A program made the translations under genes and the position numbers. A stretch of 20,060 nt of DNA, from NCBI GenBank assembly GCA_003449595.1, contig DMHB01000084.1, positions 1 through 20,060 of the forward strand, read 5' to 3'. Shown in pieces: positions 14,076 through 20,060 of the stretch (the stretch's first letter is position 1; every line of letters begins with the position of its first letter). The notes beneath the pieces are model-generated. The model saw only the letters and a program-made list of their open reading frames with translations. It was not told where the DNA came from and ran no database searches. Origin of the DNA: Microscillaceae bacterium (lineage in GTDB: Bacteria; Bacteroidota; Bacteroidia; Cytophagales; Microscillaceae).

Positions 14076-14387
14076 TCAGGATTGGGTTAAAGATTTGCGA
14101 CTAAGGTATTTGGCATCGGCGTAAAAAGTGCCAAATGGCAACAGGGAAGCTACAAAAAGCCCAATACCAAACAAAATAGACCATTCTTGGTCGATGATTA
14201 CGCTAATCAGCAAAAACACATAGGCAACAAACAATATGCCGTGTGCCATTCCTACAATTTGCACCATTGCAGGCAGGTTGAGGGCATATTTCAATGGCAT
14301 GGCCACAAATAGCAAAAGGATGTATGAAATACCTTCTAAAAAGGCAATCAGCCGAAACCGGCCCAAGGTGGAAAATAGAAATTGCAT
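14076..14387 (-). CDS. DUF3817 integral membrane protein
   Basis: This 103-residue protein has three hydrophobic segments: about 12-30, 42-66 and 70-88. Hallmarks of DUF3817 are the opening LGRFRLIAFLEGISYILLLF, VAMPLKYALNLPAMVQIVGM, AHGILFVAYVFLL and the closing LLPFGTFYADAKYL. It acts in the inner membrane with unknown function. The next gene starts 1 nt past its stop codon, and the threonine aldolase gene ends 17 nt upstream of its start, so it is an internal member of one operon. Whether it assists the neighbouring reductase is inference from this tight linkage only. Confidence 0.92.
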   Translation of the reverse strand: MQFLFSTLGRFRLIAFLEGISYILLLFVAMPLKYALNLPAMVQIVGMAHGILFVAYVFLLISVIIDQEWSILFGIGLFVASLLPFGTFYADAKYLSRKSLTQS

Positions 14388-14404
14388 ATCGATAAAAAGA
14401 TATT

Positions 14405-15454
14405 TTAACCAATAGAAACCGGCTGGTGGCTAAATTGTTGAAGGGTGTACAGGGTAGTTTGTAGTTGGGCATCATCAAAATCCAAATGGGTTACCAACCT
14501 CACGGCGGCTTTGTCGATGGCGCTTGCCAAGATGCCCTGCTGCTTGAGGTATGCCAAGAGGGCTTGCGTTTGTTCGGCGTCGTGAAGATGAAAAATGACA
14601 ATGTTGGTAGGACAAGGGAAAACAGTTTTTACCCAAGGCAAGGTTTGCAAGGCTTGTGCCAAAGCTTGCGCCCTGCGGTGGTCTTCAGCCAAGCGATCTA
14701 TGTGGTTTTCTAAGGCAAATAGTCCGGCGGCGGCCAGCATACCGGCTTGGCGCATAGCGCCCCCCAATACTTTGCGGATGCGTTTGGCTTTGTGTATATC
14801 GGCAGCGTTGCCCAACAAAACAGAGCCGATGGGGCAACCCAACCCTTTAGAAAGGCATACTGAAATGGTATCGAACACCTGGCCATAGTTGCGGGCTTGT
14901 TCGTGGTTGGCTATCAAGGCATTGAAAATGCGCGCCCCGTCTAAGTGGTATTTAAGATTTTTTTCACGGCATACGGCTGCAATAGCTTCTATTTCGGCCA
15001 ACGAGTAACAACTGCCGCCGCCCCGGTTGGCGGTGTTTTCTACCCCTACCAAGGTGGTAGCCGGGTAGTGAATATTATCGGGGTTGATATGTTCGGCTAC
15101 TTGTTGGGCAGTGATTTTGCCAAATTCGCCGGGAAGGAGTTTGACCGATACTTGCGAGTTGAAAGCAATGCCACCTGCTTCGTATTTGTGTATGTGGGCT
15201 TCCCAGTGGCAGATTACCTCGTCTTGTGGCTGGGTGTGCAATTTGATGGCTATTTGGTTGGTCATTGTGCCTGAGGGGCAAAACAAACCGGCTTCCATCC
15301 CAAACATAGCTGCCAGCTCGGCTTGCAATCGGTTTACGGTGGGGTCTTCGTCATATACGTCGTCGCCGGTGGGTGCAAGGAGCATAGCTTGGCGCATAGC
15401 CTCGGTGGGCTGGGTTACGGTATCGCTGCGGAGGTCGATCCAAGTTTGTGTCAT
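14405..15454 (-). CDS. ltaE: Low-specificity L-threonine aldolase
   Basis: This 349-residue cytoplasmic PLP enzyme of fold type I cleaves L-threonine or allo-threonine to glycine and acetaldehyde. The family start is IDLRSDTVTQPTEAMRQAM, followed by GDDVYDEDPTVNRLQ. CPSGTMTNQIAI (59-70) binds the PLP phosphate, and AHIHKYEAGGIA holds the His that stacks on the cofactor. LDGARIFNA (171-179) supplies Asp172, and CLSKGLGCPIGS (200-211) carries the Schiff-base Lys203. Length and motifs match the E. coli enzyme family. The ATG at 15454 is 13 nt after the kdsB stop, indicating co-transcription. No functional link with Kdo synthesis is obvious. Confidence 0.95.
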   Translation of the reverse strand: MTQTWIDLRSDTVTQPTEAMRQAMLLAPTGDDVYDEDPTVNRLQAELAAMFGMEAGLFCPSGTMTNQIAIKLHTQPQDEVICHWEAHIHKYEAGGIAFNSQVSVKLLPGEFGKITAQQVAEHINPDNIHYPATTLVGVENTANRGGGSCYSLAEIEAIAAVCREKNLKYHLDGARIFNALIANHEQARNYGQVFDTISVCLSKGLGCPIGSVLLGNAADIHKAKRIRKVLGGAMRQAGMLAAAGLFALENHIDRLAEDHRRAQALAQALQTLPWVKTVFPCPTNIVIFHLHDAEQTQALLAYLKQQGILASAIDKAAVRLVTHLDFDDAQLQTTLYTLQQFSHQPVSIG

Positions 15455-15467
15455 AAGGGCAAATTAT

Positions 15468-16205
15468 TTATAAGTAGGCTTGAATTTTAGTCAAATCATC
15501 GGGTGTGTCGATGGCCAAGGTATCGGTTTGGCTGATGGCAATCTTGATGGTAAAGCGTTCGAGCCATCGGATTTGCTCTAAGCTTTCGGCCAGTTCTAAG
15601 GGTGTTGGCGGCATAGCCGCAGCTTCGATGAGTATCGGCATTTGAAAGCCGTAAATGCCCAAGTGTTTGAAATAGGGTTGTAGCTCGAACCACTTGCCTT
15701 TGGGCTGGTTGTGCAAATAAGGAATAGGGCTACGGCTGAAATAAATAGCTTCCATTGCTTGGCTAAACACGACTTTGGCTTCTTTTTCATCAAAGATTTG
15801 TGCAGGCACTTCGATTTGCTTTACCAAGGTCGCAATTTGGGTTTGAGGATCGTCGAACAAAGTTGCAATCAAGTCGATTTGTGCCGGGTCGATAAAAGGC
15901 TCATCACCTTGGATATTGATAGCCACTTGGAAATCGTGCTGCATTTTTTCGGCTACTTCCGCACAGCGGGTTGTGCCGTTCAGGTGGTCGGCGCGGGTGA
16001 GTACGACTTGCCCCCCAAAGGATTCGACGTGCGAAGCAATGCGTTGATCATCGGTAGCCACTACCACGGCATCGACTTTTTGGGCTTTGAGGGCTTGCTC
16101 ATACACCCGCTGAATCATAGATTTTCCGCCGATGTCGATCAAGGCTTTGCCCGGCAATCTGGAAGAATTATACCTGGCAGGAATCACCCCGAGTATTTTT
16201 GGCAT
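15468..16205 (-). CDS. kdsB: 3-deoxy-manno-octulosonate cytidylyltransferase
   Basis: This 245-residue cytoplasmic enzyme makes CMP-Kdo from CTP and Kdo for the lipopolysaccharide inner core. The nucleotide-binding start GVIPARYNSSRLPGKAL (6-22), VVVATDDQRIASHV (47-60), LTRADHLNGTTRCAEVAEK (69-87) and NIQGDEPFIDP (97-107) are diagnostic. YFSRSPIPYLH and HLGIYGFQ are the usual later motifs, and the C-terminus AIDTPDDLTKIQAYL is typical. It is first in a minus-strand cluster with threonine aldolase, DUF3817 and the steroid-reductase homologue. A TATTTTTG element (complement of 16236-16243) upstream could be its -7 promoter, though no matching -33 element was found. Confidence 0.96.
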   Translation of the reverse strand: MPKILGVIPARYNSSRLPGKALIDIGGKSMIQRVYEQALKAQKVDAVVVATDDQRIASHVESFGGQVVLTRADHLNGTTRCAEVAEKMQHDFQVAINIQGDEPFIDPAQIDLIATLFDDPQTQIATLVKQIEVPAQIFDEKEAKVVFSQAMEAIYFSRSPIPYLHNQPKGKWFELQPYFKHLGIYGFQMPILIEAAAMPPTPLELAESLEQIRWLERFTIKIAISQTDTLAIDTPDDLTKIQAYL

Positions 16206-16235
16206 AGTTTTGTCTGCAAATAATTATATAATTTA

Positions 16236-16243
16236 CAAAAATA
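16236..16243 (-). promoter_or_regulatory. Possible -7 promoter element of the kdsB operon
   Basis: TATTTTTG on the minus strand matches TAnnTTTG and lies 31 nt upstream of the kdsB ATG. No good TTTG is found 19-21 nt further upstream, so support is partial. Confidence 0.35.
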
Positions 16244-16380
16244 CAATTCTTCTTTACACTTCGGTATGCCTCCACCCTGCAAAGCTTGAAAACTTGTTTG
16301 GAGCACACCCACCCCCTAAAAACAACACCTTATGGATAGCAAACCTCAATGAATGTGAACGAATCGATTAGAACTGCTCT

Positions 16381-17481
16381 ATGCCTAAAATTTTGGTGAT
16401 TGAAGAAAATACCATTGATAAAAACTGGATTGAAGACAGCCTCAAAGCGGCCAACTTTGAAGTATTGATGGCCGATGATGGACAGGAGGGACTGCAAATG
16501 GCTTATCATCATCGTCCAGACCTGATTTTGTGCGATTGGCAAATGGGGCATTGGGACGGATACAAATTTCAAAACTTAGTAAAAGCCAATAAGCGGACTG
16601 TACATATTCCATTTGTTTTTTTGGCTTCGCCCCAAGATTTGGCACAATTTGCGCACTATTACCAACAGCCCAGCTCAACCCAGGTTCAAAGTCCTGTGCA
16701 ATATGTGCTCAAACCATTAGAAAAAGATAGGTTAATTCAAGAAATCCAAATGAGCCTCGACCGACAGCAAGATTTGCAAAAGAAAATAGCCCAAAAACTA
16801 TCGGCCATTCGTGTAAACCTGACCAACCGGCAAGCTTCGCACGAAGTAAATACACCCTTGAGTGGGATTATTTTGAGCACCGATTTTTTGATGAAACACT
16901 ATGAAAATTGCTCTGCCGACCAAATTCAAAATTTACTGAAAGACATCAATTCATCGGCCAAACGTCTGCACCATACATTGCAAAACCATACGCTCTACCA
17001 GTTGCTTCAAACTTTGCCCTACGACGAAGAGGTAAGGGAATATTATAGCCAAGGGTTTACTCTTCAAGGGAAAGAGGTAATCAAGCAAGTGCTGCAACAA
17101 GCTGCCGAGGACTACGACCGCAAAGTTGATTTGGACAGGCAAATTGAAGATGTTTGCCTCAAGATTTCGGAGGACAACCTCCGGAAAGTTATCAGAGAGC
17201 TGGCCGATAATGCGTTCCGCTATTCGCAACCCGGGAATTTGGTGGCTGTCAAAGGCGCATTGCTCGATACAAATACTTATGAGTTGGTATTTGAAAACCA
17301 AACAGATGAACAAGTTTTTGCTTTGTTAGACTCGCTTTCGTTTACATCGCCTTGCCAAGGATTAGGATTGGTCATCGTTCACCAGTTGGTGTCGCTTAAC
17401 GAAGGCCATTTGCAACTCAAGGCTACTGCGACTGATAAGCTTCAGGTAGTGGTACACCTAAAAACTTGTTTGGCTGAATAA
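16381..17481 (+). CDS. Response-regulator receiver fused to a histidine-kinase core
   Basis: This 366-residue cytoplasmic protein begins with a REC domain (1-125). Acidic residues lie near the start (IEEN), Asp52 in LILCDWQMG is the phospho-acceptor, Ser83 is in VFLAS, and Lys111 is in YVLKPL. A helical linker leads to a dimerisation/H-box, RQASHEVNTPLSGI, with His154. The ATPase domain shows the N-box VIRELADNAFRYSQPGN (Glu273, Asn277) and the G2 motif GLGLVIVHQLV (327-337). The expected D-x-G-x-G loop is replaced by ENQTDEQVF, so ATP-lid chemistry may be impaired or altered. No sensor or membrane segment exists, so input probably comes by phosphotransfer or partner binding. It converges with the TPR/SpoIIE pair. 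The ATG at 16381 is the only sensible start. Confidence 0.92.
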   Translation: MPKILVIEENTIDKNWIEDSLKAANFEVLMADDGQEGLQMAYHHRPDLILCDWQMGHWDGYKFQNLVKANKRTVHIPFVFLASPQDLAQFAHYYQQPSSTQVQSPVQYVLKPLEKDRLIQEIQMSLDRQQDLQKKIAQKLSAIRVNLTNRQASHEVNTPLSGIILSTDFLMKHYENCSADQIQNLLKDINSSAKRLHHTLQNHTLYQLLQTLPYDEEVREYYSQGFTLQGKEVIKQVLQQAAEDYDRKVDLDRQIEDVCLKISEDNLRKVIRELADNAFRYSQPGNLVAVKGALLDTNTYELVFENQTDEQVFALLDSLSFTSPCQGLGLVIVHQLVSLNEGHLQLKATATDKLQVVVHLKTCLAE

Positions 17482-17519
17482 TTTTGCAAGTTTGTTAGCT
17501 CGGCCTAACCCAACGAATT

Positions 17520-18431
17520 TTATGACTGGGTAGGTGGATTCATCCCTTCTATTTCAGAAAAGTCGGTCGCTAACGGATTTTGTAGGTCAAAACTGCGGAT
17601 AATTTTTTCAGCTTCGTTCTTACGGATGATGTTGTAGATCAACATCGTAGATAGCACTACAATCACGATGCTAAAAATCACTATAATTTGCGTAACATTA
17701 GCAGATTGTACCTGTTTTTCAAGATTTTTGATGCGCTTATATTTGGCTAAAATACGCGAATTATTCAGTTTGGCATTCCCCATTTTCGATTTTATTGTTT
17801 CAGCTATTTGAAAAGCTTCTAAAGCAGCTTCATCTTCGTTGAGATAGCTGTGCAATTCGCCTTTGATGTCATATAAATCGGCAGCTTTGGCTGAGTCGCC
17901 TACGGCCAAACGGTTGTCGATGGCAGGTTTAAAGTATTCTAACGCTTTCCTATAATTTTCTTGGGGATTTTCGGTGGGGGCTTTGTAATAAAAAGTGCCT
18001 AATGTTTCGTTTAGTTCGGCAATAAAGCGCAATTCTTTCTTGTCAACTTGGGTGCTGGATCGCTTGGCTTTCACGCCTTCGCGGTAGATTTTAAGGGCTT
18101 GTTTGGTGTTTTCGATCGATTGTTCCAACCCTTTTACCTTGTCGAATTTACCAATATAAAACAAAGCTTCTGCCAAGCCTTTTTGGTATTGTATTTTTTC
18201 AGCGATTTGGTAGGCTTTTTGGGCATAAAGGGTTGCCAACCCTTCGTTGTCATCGGCAGTAACGGCTGCCAAAGCGTTGTAAGTGTCGACCCGCAAAGTA
18301 TCTGATTTTACATAACCTAATACCCGTTTCAAGCTATCGATTTTAATACATTGTGCTTGTGCGGGTAGGGTTATCCAAACAAACAGAACAACTGTAGTAA
18401 ATACCCATTTGGTTGAGTGAATCAGTGCCAT
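17520..18431 (-). CDS. TPR protein with signal peptide and C-terminal membrane anchor
   Basis: This 303-residue protein has a signal peptide (TTVVLFVWITLPAQA-Q, cleavage near residue 27). Four to five TPR-like helical repeats follow (about 45-225, for example LATLYAQKAYQIAEKI, AEALFYIGKF, YRKALEYFKPAIDN, EAALEAFQIAETIKSK). Then come a short coiled coil (KRIKNLEKQVQ) and a transmembrane helix (TQIIVIFSIVIVVLSTMLIY). About 35 cytoplasmic residues end the protein. The layout matches the sensor half of Bacteroidetes TPR histidine kinases or TPR-HTH regulators, but no kinase, phosphatase or DNA-binding domain is attached. It starts 32 nt after the SpoIIE gene ends on the same strand, so a receptor-like partner role is inferred. 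Confidence 0.88.
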   Translation of the reverse strand: MALIHSTKWVFTTVVLFVWITLPAQAQCIKIDSLKRVLGYVKSDTLRVDTYNALAAVTADDNEGLATLYAQKAYQIAEKIQYQKGLAEALFYIGKFDKVKGLEQSIENTKQALKIYREGVKAKRSSTQVDKKELRFIAELNETLGTFYYKAPTENPQENYRKALEYFKPAIDNRLAVGDSAKAADLYDIKGELHSYLNEDEAALEAFQIAETIKSKMGNAKLNNSRILAKYKRIKNLEKQVQSANVTQIIVIFSIVIVVLSTMLIYNIIRKNEAEKIIRSFDLQNPLATDFSEIEGMNPPTQS

Positions 18432-18463
18432 ATTGCAAATATAAGAATTTTAAGAACGGATTT

Positions 18464-20060
18464 TCAAAACGCAATGCGAACTACCAATACATCGTCAGTT
18501 TGTGGCTCTTGATGCCGCCAATCGGTTAGTTGTTTTTGCCAAGCTGCTATGCAATTGGGTTGTGCGTGGGTTTGGAGTAGTATCTCGCGAAAGCGCTTGA
18601 TGGTCAGCTTCCCTTCAGCACCAAATTGGTCGGCATAGCCATCGGTAAAGCAAAACCAAGTGTCGCCGGGGTGAAACGGAAGTGCGTGTTCTGTAAAGGT
18701 TTTATGGGCATATTGGCTGCTGCCGATGGGGAATTTATCGCCTTTGTGTTCAATCAATTGGGTATCGCCGGCAGGCAAACACCACAAGGGGCGCTTGGCT
18801 CCGGTCCAGAGGGCTTGTCTGGTTGCAAAGTTGAGGCTCAATAGGCTAATGTCCATCCCGTCGTTGATATCTTCGTGGACAATGCCTTGTTGTTGTAGGG
18901 TTTTGCGCAATCGATTATCTAACTCGGTGAGCACCGCTGCGGGTGCAGTAATATTATCCACGTTGACGATTTGCTCTAATAAATTGATGCCAATTACGGT
19001 CATAAATGCTCCGGGGACACCGTGGCCAGTACAATCGGTTACAGCCAACAAAATTTGATTGCCCTGCTGGCTGCACCAGTAAAAATCGCCTGAAACAATA
19101 TCTTTAGGTTCATACAATAGCTGTGCTTGAGGCAATAAGGTTCTCAATTTTTGCTCGGAGGGCAGCAAAGCGGTTTGGATGCGGCGGGCGTAGTTGATGG
19201 ATGATAAAATTTCATTATGCTGAAATTCTACCATTGAAAGGGTGCTGACTAATTTCTCGTTGGTTTGCTGGATTTCTTCGTTGATTTGTTTGATTTCTTC
19301 ATTGGCTTCGCGCAAAGCGGCAGTCCCTTCGTTTACTTTCTGCTCTAATTCGCGGTTTACTTGGGTTTGTAATGCTTTGTTGGCTTCGAGTTGTTCGATG
19401 AGGTCGGCCTGCGCTTTTTGTTTTTCTTGTTCGATTTGTTTGCTGCGGAAACCTAACCCAAAAGAAAAGACAATAATTTGTGCAATAAGACCTATTTGGA
19501 AGTAAGAAAATTGCGAACCACCCAGTGCAAAATAAGCCTGTATTTCTACTAAAGTTAATAAAATAGAAAATCCTCCCCCAATGAATAATAAGATACTCCC
19601 TACAGATAAATATAGGTTGATCTGACCATCAAGCTGTCTTTTACTCGTAAAATATGAAATAACTATTCCTACGCATATATCTACTGCAATTGTAAAATAT
19701 AGGATAAGACTGGTTAGGTTAAATTCCAACCGACCAATAGCACACGCAGCCAAGACCAATGGTATCCACAATATACGGGTATAAATATAAATGCGTAACC
19801 ACTTATCAAGTTTAGGATAAACTTTTTTTATCCGCAGGAAATGTCTGACAAAACTGAAATACCACAAAGCAACAGTCCCTAATAAGCCAAAATAAAAATA
19901 TTGATGCTTAAATAGCCACCCCCCAAAATTAGACTCAGGAGGAATGACAATGAAGAGCAAAATCAAAATGGAATTAAAAATGTAGCCTGTGTAGTAGAAG
20001 TAGGATTTGTCGCGGGTAGCAATAAGTAAAAGTAAATGATAAAGAAACATCATCCACAAA
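18464..20060 (-). CDS. 7TMR-DISM / coiled-coil / SpoIIE-type protein phosphatase (5' end beyond right edge)
   Basis: At least 531 residues are visible; the N-terminus lies outside the window and the frame stays open to the edge. Residues from the edge to about 210 form a 7TMR-DISM membrane bundle (FLYHLLLLIATRDKSYFYYT, LYFTIAVDICVGIVISYF, IGLIAQIIVFSFGLGFRSKQ). About 210-290 is a coiled coil (LEANKALQTQVNRELEQKV, EIKQINEEIQQTNEKL). The rest is a SpoIIE/PP2C domain with the metal aspartates in VSGDFYW, VTDCTGHGVPGAFMT, GMDISLL, FCFTDGYADQFG and TDDVLVV. Such proteins dephosphorylate anti-sigma-factor antagonists or similar targets in response to a periplasmic signal. An N-terminal sensor domain and signal peptide are expected upstream. 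It is followed by the TPR gene 32 nt downstream. The stop at 18464 is clear. Confidence 0.93.
   Translation of the reverse strand, partial: LWMMFLYHLLLLIATRDKSYFYYTGYIFNSILILLFIVIPPESNFGGWLFKHQYFYFGLLGTVALWYFSFVRHFLRIKKVYPKLDKWLRIYIYTRILWIPLVLAACAIGRLEFNLTSLILYFTIAVDICVGIVISYFTSKRQLDGQINLYLSVGSILLFIGGGFSILLTLVEIQAYFALGGSQFSYFQIGLIAQIIVFSFGLGFRSKQIEQEKQKAQADLIEQLEANKALQTQVNRELEQKVNEGTAALREANEEIKQINEEIQQTNEKLVSTLSMVEFQHNEILSSINYARRIQTALLPSEQKLRTLLPQAQLLYEPKDIVSGDFYWCSQQGNQILLAVTDCTGHGVPGAFMTVIGINLLEQIVNVDNITAPAAVLTELDNRLRKTLQQQGIVHEDINDGMDISLLSLNFATRQALWTGAKRPLWCLPAGDTQLIEHKGDKFPIGSSQYAHKTFTEHALPFHPGDTWFCFTDGYADQFGAEGKLTIKRFREILLQTHAQPNCIAAWQKQLTDWRHQEPQTDDVLVVRIAF

Noticed and set aside
17482..17519. 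A weak inverted repeat (GTTAG/CTAAC) between the convergent REC-kinase and TPR genes that could be a shared terminator.
   Set aside because: The stem is only about 5 bp and has no proper T tract on either strand.

Overview
The window looks like chromosomal core sequence from a member of the Bacteroidota, most likely a Cytophagales-type organism. The evidence is a TonB-dependent receptor with an N-terminal carboxypeptidase-regulatory-like domain, a 7TMR-DISM/SpoIIE signalling protein, a DUF1573 protein, a YwqK/MORN_2 protein, a fused phosphoglucose/phosphomannose isomerase, AT-rich leaders without clear Shine-Dalgarno sequences, and promoters of the Bacteroidetes type (TTTG, then TAnnTTTG). 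No tRNA, rRNA, CRISPR array, transposase, integrase or phage gene was seen.

Left part (1-5580). A helical-repeat-like protein is cut by the left edge. Next come a thioredoxin-fold protein that has lost both active-site cysteines and a 49-residue small ORF with its own intrinsic terminator, all on the minus strand. On the plus strand an alpha/beta hydrolase is followed by a TonB-dependent receptor and a lipoprotein, closed by a strong terminator. The receptor promoter carries a perfect 21-bp palindrome over its -33 element and a second, imperfect copy exactly 40 bp downstream. This reads as a repressor-controlled metal (probably zinc) uptake cassette and is the best regulatory find in the window.

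Middle part (5581-12661). RNase R (minus) stands alone. A probable minus-strand unit follows: bifunctional phosphoglucose/phosphomannose isomerase, then a conserved Bacteroidetes protein of unknown function, then a fused double-ATPase of the peptide/nickel ABC family that ends in an intrinsic terminator. A YraN-family nuclease-like gene lies on the plus strand and converges with a secreted MORN_2 protein that has nine aspartates just after its signal peptide.

Right part (12662-20060). A secreted DUF1573 protein has its own promoter and terminator. A tight minus-strand cluster runs kdsB (LPS Kdo activation), L-threonine aldolase, a DUF3817 membrane protein and a homologue of eukaryotic steroid 5-alpha-reductase. 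A plus-strand REC-plus-histidine-kinase protein follows. It converges with a minus-strand pair: a 7TM receptor with coiled coil and SpoIIE phosphatase (N-terminus beyond the right edge), and a secreted/membrane-anchored TPR protein with no output domain. These three could form a local signalling group, but only the phosphatase-TPR pairing is supported by operon layout.

Most of the window is ordinary housekeeping and signalling. No fully novel multi-gene system is evident. The items most worth checking are the operator/promoter architecture at 2500-2560, the steroid-reductase homologue, the cysteine-less thioredoxin and the 49-residue ORF.
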